Part shown: positions 21,403 through 33,032 of the stretch, in pieces | Layout: each line of letters begins with the position of its first letter | Numbering within the stretch: position 1 is the stretch's first letter | NCBI GenBank assembly: GCA_019137255.1 | Contig: WPDH01000280.1 | Coordinates: 62,001-126,000, forward strand | Reading direction: 5' to 3' | Length of the DNA: 64,000 nucleotides | Source of the DNA: Corinectria fuckeliana | Taxonomy: Eukaryota > Ascomycota > Sordariomycetes > Hypocreales > Nectriaceae | Made by a program: the position numbers and the translations under genes | Notes under the pieces: model-generated | What the model was told of the DNA's origin: nothing | What the model saw: the letters and a program-made list of their open reading frames with translations, nothing else | The model's database searches: none

Positions 21403-22332
21403 CATGACATGTATTTTAGATAGCTCTCTAGGTTATACGCAAGGCCGGAGGCCAGCTTAGATTATTATATTTAATAGGCAAGCGCTCATTCGCCCTATTT
21501 TAATCGCATCTTCTCACATCAGACTCGGGCTTCTTGTAGTTCTTGATTGCATTGCTTCAAGCATTCCACTTTCTGGCCCTCGCCACGGGGCGAAACAGAA
21601 TACAAGTGAAAAAGTTGTCCTCGGTTGTTTACCGTTGTCGGGCGAAAAGCCCATGATGGCTGCATTGACCCAGGGTGCGTTCGTGAGTTTGACACCAACG
21701 TCGACGAAATGATCATCAACTACACTGGTGAGGTCCGGATGCGCGATGCAATCCGTCACATATTGTTATAAACTTTTGCGCATTGGCGATTGATAGTTTG
21801 CTTGGGGGATTCCAGTCAACAGTTATCCACATCGCTCTGCGTTTTGGGAGGCGTTTGCGTTGTGTTGCCTATTTATTATTGCTTTCCTATTGACATGCAC
21901 AATAATAAACGGTTTGTGTGAAGATACCAAGCAAACTGCTCGACCCGACAAACTGCTTTCGTCTAGAAGCGGTTAACTCGCACCTGTCAACAGCTGGCAC
22001 TAGTAACACATTACCTACTTAAGCTCACTTCTCGCTCAGCGTGTGGTTATTCTCTTTCTTCTTCCTTCAAGTTTGGAACTTCGCGATTCTGTATGCTTCC
22101 CTTTCTTCGGCCGTCACGCTTTCGTCCTTACTGAGTCTTTGTTCATAGACTCATTCTTCTGAGTGTGCATCGTCAATATCCATCAAGTTTTGCGGACTCT
22201 TTCAGGTACGTCTTGACATATCTATATCCCTCTTCGTCGCTTTGCTAACCCATGTTGATAGCAGAAACCTCATCACCAACCGCTTTATCTCACCCTACAC
22301 AGCCGCTTACACGCGAAAGAGCACCTGCCATC
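21403..22332. other. Intergenic region with probable 5'UTR intron
   Basis: No coding gene is supported. At 22205-22264 a complete intron signal set occurs (GTACGT donor, GCTAAC branch, GATAGCAG acceptor), placing a spliced 5'UTR just ahead of the ATG at 22333. Confidence 0.5.
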
Positions 22333-22926
22333 ATGAGGCCCCCATTCCTGCCTACAAGAGCCTCGTCATCAACCATTTTGGATCGCTCGTGGCCTGCCCC
22401 GGGCCCTGGAGACATTCGCGCCCTGGGCGAAGACTTGTGCGACCTGTCCGTCGTAGGACATCTGCCTCTTCACCGTGGAGGTAACAACTATGTCGTCTCC
22501 TGCTGTGGCATGCGGGAGTTTCTCAGCCCCGGGTTTCGTACGGAAAACCCGGTCAGACACTTCTCTTTCGACTTCGATCAAATGTACTCCTGGTTTGTGT
22601 CCCAGCTCGACTCGCGCCCAGGCCCGATGCCCATCATGTCGTGGCGCCTCGGAACGTACACCATGGATGTCGGCAACCAGGCCGCCCTGAACATCTTCCT
22701 CCTTGAACTGTAGGATCGTTTGAAGGAAGGGATACTCGATGCTCTGAACCACCCTTTGGTCGTCCGCGCATTCTTCCCCCTGATCCTGACAGTTCCTCCT
22801 CCAAGACTTCCTCATCCTACCCTCGACGCCGTCATCGAGACGCTCGAGTAGCTACAGGATCAGTCACTTATGCAAGGGTTGCACGATCTCGCAGCTAGTC
22901 CTTTGAGCTTCAGTGACGGTGCTTAA
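22333..22926 (+). pseudogene. Hypothetical ORF interrupted by two in-frame TAG codons
   Basis: From ATG 22333 (MRPPFLPTRASSS) a frame runs to TAA at 22924-22926, interrupted only by TAG at 22711-22713 and TAG at 22849-22851. The text on both sides looks coding (ALGEDLCDLSVVGHLPLHRG before; DRLKEGILDALNHPLVVRAF after). Both stops are followed by codons that fit a lost CAG (Gln), that is, CpA->TpA. I do not recognise the family. The alternatives are a 126-residue truncated protein or programmed readthrough. A probable 5'UTR intron precedes the ATG, which argues that the gene was once expressed. Confidence 0.5.
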
Positions 22927-23214
22927 GATGTCCCAAGAGGGTCTTTTTAGATAAGAACTACGGCACTGGACGAGGGAAACGGATTCAAGAAGGCCGAGGC
23001 GGTCGCTAGCCGGATGGATGGGGGCAGCAAGACCATAGCCGAATAAATATGCGCATTAAGCATCAACATGAGTAATTCCCTTTTTCTCGTGATCGCGCGG
23101 GCAAGCCGTTGACAAGTGAAATAATTTCGTGAGCGGGACTTGTGGATCATGTATCACTGAAGCCTATGACCAAATAGTCTGAAAATGTGCAGGATGCTAT
23201 ACATGGGCAATGCC

Positions 23215-24900
23215 TCATTCATTCGTCCCTACAGCCATTCTCCTTGTCACAAAACAATCCATGTCCGTCTGTTTAGCAACCCAGAAGTTGGACACTTTCC
23301 ACTCATCTCCAGGGTTGACCAGCTCAAAGTTGAAGTTCCAGAGGAGCTGTGGCAGCAACTTGGACATCTCCATCATCGAAATATTCTTCCTAAGGCATAC
23401 TCGTGCCCCGTAGCCGAATTGAATCATGTAGCGATCCATCTCGCGGGCTCTTTGCTCATCCTCCAGCCACCGCTCTGGGACAAATTGTTCCGCATCATCA
23501 CCAAAAATTGACTTGTTTCGGTAGATGACATAGGGGTTCACGCCAACCTCAGCTCCACTTGGGATACTGACAGAGCCAATTTGGAGGCCCGAAGATAGCA
23601 CGTAGCGAGGAAAGCTCCACTGGATGGATGGATGGAGCCTCATAGCCTCCTTCATAACCCGTAGTACTGAATTAGCTGGACGGTTGAGTTAAGCATCATT
23701 GGGACACACGCAGGAGGGCTGGAATTCAGAGAGAAACTATTGAAAAAGATACATACTGCCTGCAAGTACGGCATGTTGCCCGCCTCACCAAATGTGACTG
23801 GATCACTGATCTTGCCGTCGGCATTGAAAGCGTCAACTTCTTCCTGAAGCCGTTTGTAGGTCTGTATATTTTTCAGAAGAAAATATATAATCGAGCGCAG
23901 ACTTATGGCTATGGTGTCGCTTCCTGCAGCAACATTGGCGTAACAGCTGCGCCATATGGTTGCTTCGTTCCGTCCCATCTTCTGTAGTCGTGACAAGAAG
24001 TCGAGCCGGCCTAGGTCACCTCGTTGCAAGCGGTCCTAGATCTGACTGGCTATAAATTCATTGAGGATGCTCACTACAGGTGGATAAGCCAATCCGACCT
24101 TTGACAGAAGCGTTGTGACTTTGGAGTAGAGTGGCCAATACTCCGGCATGACAGTAAACAGTGCTGTGTGGAGTAGAAAGTGTTCGAGCTTGGCAAGGCA
24201 GCCTTGAATGTCTTTTCCCTCGTCCATGAATCCAAAGGACCGCGAGAACGTGATTTTCCCGATGACCTGTGTGAAGAGTAAGCAAGCTCGACGTCTGTTT
24301 TATGCCACGTGCTTGACTCACATCAAAGGCGTAGAATTGTACCCAGCTAGCAAGGCCAAGAGGCTTCCGCTCTGGGACAAACAGTTCCTGGAGCTTGCCA
24401 CACATTGTCTTTGTGCAGTCATCGACAAACGGCTCCAGCTCGACGAGGGAAGTCATGCTGTAGGCAGAAGCGATCTCTCGATGGCTGTGAGCATGCCGAG
24501 CAAAATTGGGATCGGTGAAGAGATCATCGTTGTTCTTGGTGCCGAATGGAAGGTAGAATTTGGTCTTGCTGAACTTGGAAGCTTGGCCATATATCGTCTT
24601 GATGACAGAAGGGTCTGCAATCAGCACTTCGTTCGGAGCAATCCTCACGACGGGCCCATATTGGGCATGAAGACGCATTTCCACCTTTTCCATCCGGCCT
24701 TGTCTGACAATGTTTAACTTCCACAGCCTGGTGCAACCAGCCATGAACGGTCCGGGTACATGACGAAGGCGACAGAGATACTTGTTGGCTCCAAAATGGA
24801 GAAGAATGATCAAGAGGAGAAACGAAGCGGCATGGGTGAGCCTGAACCCAGCGAGGGCTGAGTGAAACAGCTCGACTGCCTTGAAATGCAGAGACATCAT
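23215..24900 (-). pseudogene. Cytochrome P450, disabled (pisatin demethylase-like group)
   Basis: Exons 24900-24322, 24266-23757 and 23666-23215 encode a membrane-anchored class II P450. It has an N-terminal hydrophobic helix (ASFLLLIILLHFGA), the HVPGPF proline hinge, the I-helix AAGSDT, the K-helix EAMRLHP and the Cys-loop FGYGARVCLRKN. The overall pattern resembles fungal pisatin demethylase-type P450s. Three faults are visible: an in-frame TAG at 24036-24038 between exon-2 blocks; a second intron whose canonical sites leave exon 3 one base out of phase; and Arg in place of the conserved Gly two residues after the haem-ligand Cys. The Cys itself is intact. It is most likely a recent pseudogene. 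Confidence 0.8.
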
Positions 24901-26942
24901 GGCTTAGAGAAAGTGTCGTTTCAAAGAACCTTCTTGTGATACTATATATTTTCGAGGTACGGATCACGGTATGATTTAAATAGTAAGTAGCAAACTAAAC
25001 TAAAAGAACGAATTCTAAGTACGTCATCCATTCACTTCAAGTACATTGTCACTTGAGGGGTCATCGAGTATAGAACAAGTTACTGTGGCTTGGTGAGACA
25101 GACTCGGGCAAGAACATTGGCCAACCTCATGTCTCAATCACATGTACCCAGCGAGTCGATCAAGAAGCTGGGGGCCACCTGACTTCTTTATGGGGGCCTG
25201 ACTTGGGCTCTTTGGTTAATTGGCCCCCCTGAGGTGATATCTGTCCGGAGAAAGACCCAAGACATTAATCAACAGACCTCAATCTCGTACTGACAATGTA
25301 ATACCCACATTAGCGCGACGCATACGATCCGTACTGGAAGAACGAGGGAATTGGGTTCCGAGTTTAGTAAACCGGTCTTTGACGGGAATTCCCCCTCTCA
25401 ATTCGCTGTAAAGCTGCGTCGTGGCGTCCTGTGTGACCATGCTTCCCCGGAATACCATTTATGGGTTGCCTGTCCTAGGTTAGGCTAGGAAAGGGACTGT
25501 TATTTTGGTGGTAGAGACCTACAGCGTCTTTGTAATGGAGGCAGTGACACCAAATGTCGGATCCTGGGATCTACATCGCATTCTGGATCGACCTTGACTC
25601 AGCCGGGAAGCCTCTTTTTTCACTTGACAACCTGGTCAGAGGCCCTTAGAAGCACGACAGTGACGAGCCCGGAACCGGAAGATTAGCATCTGTAACGCCC
25701 ACCGAAATACTTCATCCGGCAATCCCGCATACAGGATGCCTAACGTCACATTCAGCTTATCAGCCGGCTTAGCACCCTGTGTGAGCGTAGTGTGTGTTAC
25801 CTTCCACCGCAGCTAGAAATGCGATACTAGATCTGGTTGGACGCTTTGTTTCTCGATTCTGCGATATTGTAATCACATTGTAGACTGCTGGCGATCTCAT
25901 GCATTAGGACTTGGTTAGCTTAGGTCAATCTCCATCTCCACGGGGTCTCAATTGCTACACATGTAGGCATCCTCGTTCACAACCCAGTCTTTGCCTTCTA
26001 CCGAATGCGACTAGTGCTTTCTTGTGGCACCCTTTGCTGAGCTCCAAATTTCCAGTTTAGACCCAGTAGCCCGCCGATTCGAGCCAAATTATCAATGAGA
26101 TCTGAGAGGTGCAGCTAGTCAAATGACGGTGGCAGTCTTCGCGACCCACGAGTGATGGATGGATATTATATTGCACCAGGGCCCAATCGACCAAGAGACT
26201 ACTCAGCTTGAAGTTTCACCTCTGCTTCGATGTGATTGTCGATAATACTATGGTCGGCTTGTCACTATCTCTTTAGACCCGGTTCGCAGGGCCTGTACGA
26301 AGTATAGATGGTCTTGTCGCTAGGCTGAGACCGTTCTAGACTATCTCAGGCATAAGCTTGAGGTGACCCTCCAAGCTCACTCATTTCCTCCACTAATAGT
26401 CGACAATTTGCACAATTTCCCGCAGAGACTTAGGAACTAGGTATACGTATTTCGATGGAGTTTGGGCTAGTCGCCAAAAAGAAATCATGGCTCCTTGAGA
26501 CCTCAGGGGCAATAGAAGCTGGAGTCCCACTGTTATCACATTCATCCTTTGTAACTAGCGATTCTCAAGATTAGCTTCAACAAAGAAAGTAAGCTTCTTC
26601 TTAGACCCAAAAACTAGCCCACGCCCTACCAAGGCCTAGACCTTTTAAGACGCTGATTCTAGTGCGGACCCAACCCAGAAGGGAAGTCGTAGCCAACAGC
26701 CAGTCGTCGCGATCCCCCTTCTTACCCATAGGCAGCTTTTAGCGGCCTCTAGCTGGAGAAGCGGTGTTTGGCTACAGGGGGTGGCTGGACGCCCTCACTC
26801 ATCATAAACTAGCTTTGACAGTAGTCAAAAGCCATAGCTCAGCTGGAGGAGCAAGAGGCGTTTTGCTCCCTTCGCTGGTGCTGTGATTACATTGTCCATT
26901 CCTCTTTCCACATCATCATCATCCACTCTAGCACTCGCGGCA
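24901..26942. other. Two-kilobase gene-less stretch
   Basis: I see no gene, RNA gene, or paired repeats here. Stop codons are dense in all frames and no motif of a decayed gene was recognised. Confidence 0.5.
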
Positions 26943-28254
26943 ATGGTGTTGCTGCAATCGCTGGTCCTCTCACTGCTGACCGCCAAGCTGCCGCTCGTCT
27001 CAGCCAACCCGATCCTCGTTGATCGCAAAATCGACTGCTCTGATTCCAAGGTCAAATCCTTAGCCAGTACGGCAAAGGCGGTGGCAGGCAAATCCATCAA
27101 CTCTTTTTGCTCCTCCTACCTGCACTACAAGAAGACCAAGACCGTTACCGAAACTTATACTTGGGACGAAGTAGAATGGCACACCGTCACCACGGGCATC
27201 GAGACCGACTACGAAGAAGCTACCACCACCATCTCGGGTACGACGACAGTAAGATTCACCTACGGCGTCTACCCAGACCTCAAGAAGCGAAACGCCGCAG
27301 CGACTGCTACTTCAAATTCAGCTCCAACGTTCACTCCCGGAGTTGCAACCGCCTACATCACCCAAGCCGCTGGACAAGACGAAGATAGAGACGTCTACGA
27401 TCGCGCCCAACCGCAAAAACTCAAGGCCGACTCTAGTGGGTGTGTGCTTGGCTTCCACGCGAGCATTGTGAGCGAAGCCTGTAGCTGCCTCGTCACGAAG
27501 CCCAAGACCACTACCGTGACCACCTACTTTGTCCTAACGTCGTGGGTTCCTGTGACACAGACAGTTTACGCGTCGACGACAACGACTACGGTAAGCCAAG
27601 CGTTGTTCTTTACTCCAACTGACTATCAGCGGATCTGTCCTTGCTAACACAACTTCTCGTCCGTCTTCTCAGAGCACATACACCGATGTGGACTACTCAA
27701 GCGTGAGCATCCTGCGCACCAAGACCCTCACCAAGTCAACCAACTGCGGCACCAACGCACAGCCAACTTTTTTCATCCAAATACGAGATGTCTCTCCAGT
27801 CAACAAGGATCAGTGGAACAACAACTACATCTCTTTCGTCGAGTCCTCCGAGTACCGCGGAATTGAAGGAGACTGCGGCGTCCTACCCAACCCTTCCAAG
27901 AGCCGCGCTGTCCTTGTCACTCTAGAACCCGGCACGGGTTACGTGCGCGAAGTGAACGGAGGGCGTTACCTCAACGTAGATTACTTCAGCAGCTTTGAAC
28001 AGGTCTTCTTCAACTCTAAGGGGTGGATTGACGTACGCAGCTTCCTGTACGTCAAGTGCGTCATCGCGAAGAGCGGCGTCGATAAGGAGCTTCAATGCAG
28101 CGTGCCCAAGGACTCATTTAAGCTCGCCATCTGGCAGACCTGTCCCTTGTACGATAGGTTCTACATGAACCCCTTAATATTTGGAGCCGAGTGGAGTGCA
28201 CACAGTCCAGACTGTCTTGAGAAGAAGCTGTATGTCGTCGATGCGTGTTCCTAA
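26943..28254 (+). CDS. Secreted Cys-containing protein of unknown function
   Basis: Two exons (26943-27590, 27673-28254) join in phase for about 409 residues. The start MVLLQSLVLSLLTAKLPLVSA is a clear signal peptide, so the product should enter the secretory pathway. No transmembrane helix or GPI signal follows. The first exon is rich in Thr/Ser stretches (KTTTVTTYF, YASTTTTT), likely sites of O-glycosylation. The second exon has evenly scattered cysteines (TNCGT, GDCGV, VKCV, LQCSV, TCPL, DCLEK, DACS). The layout resembles fungal cell-wall or secreted proteins with Cys-rich ends, but I recognise no named domain. Intact as predicted. Confidence 0.75.
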
Positions 28255-28447
28255 GGTAGCGTGTTCGGAAACTTTCCACGACGTGGATGCCGAGGTCTTT
28301 TATAGCTAAAGGAGCTTAGATCTTCAATGATATATGCCTGGTGCTCTCTCTAGAAAACATGTTGCTCGAATTGTAATGCTGGCAACACTGAATTGAAGCT
28401 CATTAGATATCAAACGCCCCTTAACGCCGCCCTCCGCCTCCTTGGAG

Positions 28448-31388
28448 TTAGCTGGAATTCTCCCACTCACTCACGGTTTCCCGCGATGATGCTGTTTTCA
28501 GATTGTCTGAACCCAGCACTCGCTCTTGCAAGGTAACGCATTGACGCATCAGCTCGATGGCTTTCTCAACCTCGCCTTGGCCTTTCCAGGTGTACGCAAG
28601 GTTGCTCATGCTGACCAGGGTGTCAGGATGATCTTCGCCTAGAATCTGCTTTCTCTTCTGCATTATCTGCACGTCGAGCCTTTCCGCGTCCTCTAGACGT
28701 TCTAGGCCGTAGTATGTGCTTGCTAGGTTGCCCATGCTGACTAGCGTGTCAAGATGATCTTCGCCTAGAATCTGCTTTCTCCTCTGCATTATCTGCACCC
28801 CGAGCTTTTCTGCCTCCTTGAAGCGGCCTTGTCTACTGTATATTGTCGCTAGGTTTGCTTTGGTGGTTAGTCTTTCGCTGTGCTCTTCTCCCAGCACTCC
28901 GAGACTGATATCTAGGACCTTTTTCTGGAGATCTTCTGCTTCCTTCCATCGACGTTGCGCCCCATATACTGATGCCAGGTTGCCCATACTGTTCAACACG
29001 GTAGGATGCTCCTCTCCTAGTGTTTTAGTCGTACCATCCAAATTCGTAGCTTGTAACACTTCAGCCTCCTTCCATCGACCTTGTTTAAAGTAGATAGCGG
29101 CTAGGCATCCTATGCTCTCCATCGTATCAAGGTGCTCCTTCCCTCGCACCCTTGTGCAAATCTCCAACTCTTTAGCCTGTAGGTCTTCTGCTTCCTTCCA
29201 TCTGCCTTGGTATTTGTATGTCGTTGCTAGATTCGTCATAAAGGTCAGCGTACGAAGGTTCTCGGTTCCTAGCTCCCTCGAGGAGATGTCCAATCCGTGG
29301 AGCTGTAGCTTCTCTGCTTCCTTGTATCGCCCTTGGTGCATGTATGTCCATGCCACGTTGCTCATGCTATCTAGCACGTCGCTATGTTCCTCTCCAAGTG
29401 TGTCAGTCATCGTTTCCATTGCCTTTTGACCAAAAGTCTCGGCCGCTCTGTAACGCCCTGTTTCGTGCATATACCGAGCGCAATTCAACATCAGCCTGGC
29501 CCAATGTCGTGCATACTTCTCGGGCTGCTCCTCAACCAGTGACTCAATATGAGGTAGTAGCACCTGACATGTAGGCCAAGTCTCGTAGCTGCCATTTGGG
29601 AATCTTCTTGACATGGCCAGAAGGTATCCTTGTCGCCATCTTTCCGTATCGTTGACTGAAGATAGCCAAGCTCGTGTGCAAAACTGCACCAAGGAGTGCA
29701 CCTCGCATACACTTGCTTCTGTGATGGACACAAGTGAGTAACCGCGTAGTGTATCTAGGTCGTCCTCGAATTCATCGTCTGAGTCGTCGCCGCCATTGTC
29801 AGATCTCTGATTCCTGTCCTCATTGGCTGACTCGTCGCTATCTGGATCCATTATATCAGTCTTGTAGCTGCGTAGAATGAACCCGGGAATGGCCTGTGGG
29901 TTGAAAAAGCTCATAAACGAAAGAATATCTGCTGCAGATGGCCTCTCTCGACGGATCTGCTCGAATGTGACTTGCCAAGTGGTGACTACTGAGTTTGAAA
30001 GTGTTTCGTCACGCCGAAGATCCCCACGATCTGTGCTGAGAAGGCTATCCTTCTTCTTGTCGTTCTTTCGAAGGTCGTTCAGGTATGTCCGTGCTGTTAC
30101 ACGAGGGGCACGACGGTTGATGTAGGCAGCTGCTTGGGTGATAGCCAGCGGGATGCAGTCGAGAGAGCGAAGCGGATCGGTAGCAGCCTCATCCGGGGCT
30201 CCCTCGAGCTTGGCTCGAAATAGCTGTAGGGCTTGGGTATCGGTCATGGCTGAGACGCTTTGGACAGACTTGTGACTACCCGTGAATTTCTCAGCGGCAT
30301 CTAGGCTGCGTGACGTGATGAGAATCGACCCATTGCGGCCTTTTGGTATGAAGGATGCAAGGGGTTGCTGTACGATCGAGCCTACGCCAGCTTGACCGTC
30401 GCTTCCAGGATTGGGGGTTGGATCTGGATAGAAGACCTTGACGTTGTCAACGTTATCCAAGATCATCAACCATGGGCCGACGTCGTCTCTCTGCAAATAA
30501 TCGCGAACGAGTCCGAGCACGTTGACCTTAGGATCGTTTCGCCGAGGGAGCTGCAGTCCCTCTGCAATGGACTGATAGCCTTCTTCGAACCTTGGCCTCG
30601 AACTCGCGTACACCCAGAATAGGCTCGTCTGTGGCGCTTTATCCCGAGTTTGATAGGCGAATTGAATGGCAACCTGCGATTTTCTTAGTCTGTTAGTATA
30701 CGTGTGAGTCCAGAGTGATATTATTCAGTCCGCCCGTACCCAAAGCCGCCCATGCCTACGAGGGCAATGCGGCTGTTGTGATTCGAGTATTGCTCCTGGT
30801 CCATGCAATAAGTTCCGGTCGGTCAATGAAGTCAGGGTCGCGTTCGAATGGTACATTGAAGTAAGTCGTCGGTGGTTCTGCTGCGTTTTTGTCGAGCAAA
30901 AGCGTACTACAGTGCATGGTTAGCCCTGCTGACGATCTCGGAACGTTGGAATCGATATTTACGCACGTTTGGTCAACTTGAAGGCCCAAATTCACGGTCC
31001 GTTCGTAGCGCTCAAGATTGGAAATGATCTGGGCGACGTCCTTGCTGTCAAACGGCCACTTGAGAGCACGCAGTCCAAACCGGCACATAGCCTTCCGAGC
31101 CTTCCCTGGGTCCAGCTTGCTTTCCAACTGGACCAGCTCCAACGTACAATCATCAACCGATTCGAACAGTTCTCGAGATGTGGCGAGGGCGTGGCCATTC
31201 AGGCTACCTAAGAGAGTTTGAACTCCCTGGAGAGCTTTTGACAGGCCTCCCAACTGCTTCCGGATGCGATCGATGTCCCCTCTGGCATTGTTGACGGAGG
31301 TGGAGTACTCGACGCAGATTGTGGCAATCTTGGCTGACAGTTCGATGACGGCCATGATGTTCACGGCTAGCCCCAGCGCCTCGGCCAT
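28448..31388 (-). CDS. STAND (NLR-like) protein: HeLo-like, NB-ARC, TPR; one frameshift
   Basis: Exons 31388-30967, 30906-30740 and 30683-28448 encode an NLR-type signal-transducing ATPase. Residues 1-140 (MAEALGLAVNIMAVIELSAK...LRALKWPF) match the fungal STAND N-terminal HeLo-like domain (PF17111), a likely cell-death effector or adaptor. The second intron splits the Walker A: GMGGFG before, KSQVAIQFAY after. WLMILDNVDNV (Walker B), SILITSR and IPLAITQAAAYI complete the NB-ARC. At least seven 42-residue kinesin-light-chain-type TPRs follow, with A(E)..YKEAE/WKEAE and LGEEH..T. Summed exon length is one base short of a multiple of three. The break lies near 30800, where the frame before NSRIALVG does not match the frame of FIDRPELIAW. 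It is either a sequencing error or an inactivating allele. Confidence 0.82.
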
Positions 31389-32579
31389 GATGGTGGTGGC
31401 AAGTAGCTTCCAGTTTCTGGGAGTCTCGCATGCAACTTGGAAGCTTCTGGTGATGCTCCTTCAGATGATGGAGAGAACGGAATGGCAGCCCGACCGTACA
31501 TTACCCCGCGAGTTGCGGATGAATGTCAGCAATCCCCAGGCTTCAGCCTTCCACGTGATGTTATGCAGCAACGCGTTTGTGACGCGCTGGGCACTGCTGG
31601 GCTGTGGTTGGGCATCAGGTTAACAGGAGTGATATCTCTCTGAACAATGACGACGATGGGGCGTACGAGTTATAATCTAACATGATGCTCTTGACCATCG
31701 CGGCATCAGGCCCACTACTCAAGTAAGTCTTTAGTAAGGTGAATAATGATTACGGGACAGATCAACGGATAACGGGTGCTCCCGCTTGTTAGCTTATTGT
31801 TACCCATGAGGCTTTATTGCCATTATTCTCATGGTACGCTTGTAGCATGTAACTGGCCGCAACAAAAATAATACTGTCACATTCAGCATCAGGATTTAGG
31901 CTAGCTTAGCATTTAGCATCAGCGTAGTGCGCATTACATTTTGCTATGACTGGAAAATGCAACAAATACACTGCAGGCGGACGCCTATAACGAGCAGATT
32001 TGCTATGTTAATAACGTCAAGTCAATTATTTTCTCTAGTACTTTTTATCGTTGAGATGCTCGAGATCAATAGCTTTCCCTTCTACTTCCATAAGTCGAAC
32101 ACAATGTTGCACCCCGCCATTGAAGACATAACACGTGAGCGACAGGACTTCGGGAAAAGACTACATGGCAAAGACACAGTAGTCGTCTGCAGTTGAATTT
32201 CTTGTACACATCACTATTACTTCTTTAGGAAATTACCAATACGAGAGGCTCATGAGCCCTACCATGGCGCTAACACGATCGTCTGATCGTCTGACCAGCC
32301 TAGCCCGGTCTACCAAGCGATAACCGCCGGGCTTCGGGAGCCGTTTTATTGTACTGTAAGCCCGGCAAAACCCGGTTCCTTCAACGCTTTAGCCTATGAC
32401 GCTGTTTACCATGACACAGCAGGATGTCATACGCAATGATAGATGTCATTGTGTATTTAAGGCTGGTAGTCCTCAGTCACTGTATGTATCTCAGCGAAAA
32501 TCACACACAGTTTCCACAGTTCCTATCACCTTCAGTCTATCATCTCCCAACCGCAAACACAACACCCTCCTTCTTCAAC
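31389..32579. other. Gene-less stretch
   Basis: No supported gene. Near 32.3-32.4 kb there are several GCCCGG/CCGGGC pieces in both orientations, a possible remnant of an inverted-repeat element, but no clean ends could be defined. The promoters of the STAND gene and the SnoaL-like gene must lie here. Confidence 0.45.
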
Positions 32580-33032
32580 ATGGCAATCTCGCAAGAGGCT
32601 AGGGAGATCATCACCCGCAAGAAGCTGCAGTACTGCAGGCTCGTGGATGGTCATCGGTGGCATTCACTCGACGCCGTAATATTGCCCGAATTTACCTGCG
32701 AATTCTACGTATCGGAAGGCGTCATCCAAAACGAAGGGGGAGTCGACTATCGCTTCTCGTCACGGGACGAGTTCACAACCTTCTTCACCGAGGCATTTTC
32801 TCAGCTGCAAACCATTCACATTGTCAGTCCCGCGGAGATGGAGCAGATTAGCCCCGACGAGATCAAGGCAGTGTGGAGTGTTGTGTACCACGCCGGCAAC
32901 AAGGATTCCGAGAGCGGGTTTCACGGCACGGGTGGAAGCCATTCCTACGAGACATGGGTACGACAGGGAGATGATTGGTTTTTGAAGAGTATGAGAATGC
33001 AGCGGGCGTTTTGGAAGGTTTCAAGCTCCTAG
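32580..33032 (+). CDS. SnoaL-like (NTF2-fold) protein
   Basis: A 150-residue single-exon protein starting MAISQEAREIITRKKLQYCRL. The sequence pattern of an N-terminal helix pair followed by WHSLDAVILPEFTCEF, a variable segment, HIVSPAEMEQISPDEIKAVWSVVYH and a C-terminal WVRQGDDWFLKSMRMQR strand pair fits the SnoaL_4 group of cone-shaped alpha+beta (NTF2-like) folds. Members include polyketide cyclases, dehydratases and proteins without known activity, so the substrate cannot be named. The start is ATG 32580 (CAACATGGCA). An upstream frame reaches 32424 but lies in A/T- and C-rich leader-like sequence. Intact. Confidence 0.8.
   Translation: MAISQEAREIITRKKLQYCRLVDGHRWHSLDAVILPEFTCEFYVSEGVIQNEGGVDYRFSSRDEFTTFFTEAFSQLQTIHIVSPAEMEQISPDEIKAVWSVVYHAGNKDSESGFHGTGGSHSYETWVRQGDDWFLKSMRMQRAFWKVSSS

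Noticed and set aside
32280..32400. GCCCGG/CCGGGC inverted segments as transposon ends
   Set aside because: Arms are short, several pairings are equally good and no target duplication is visible.
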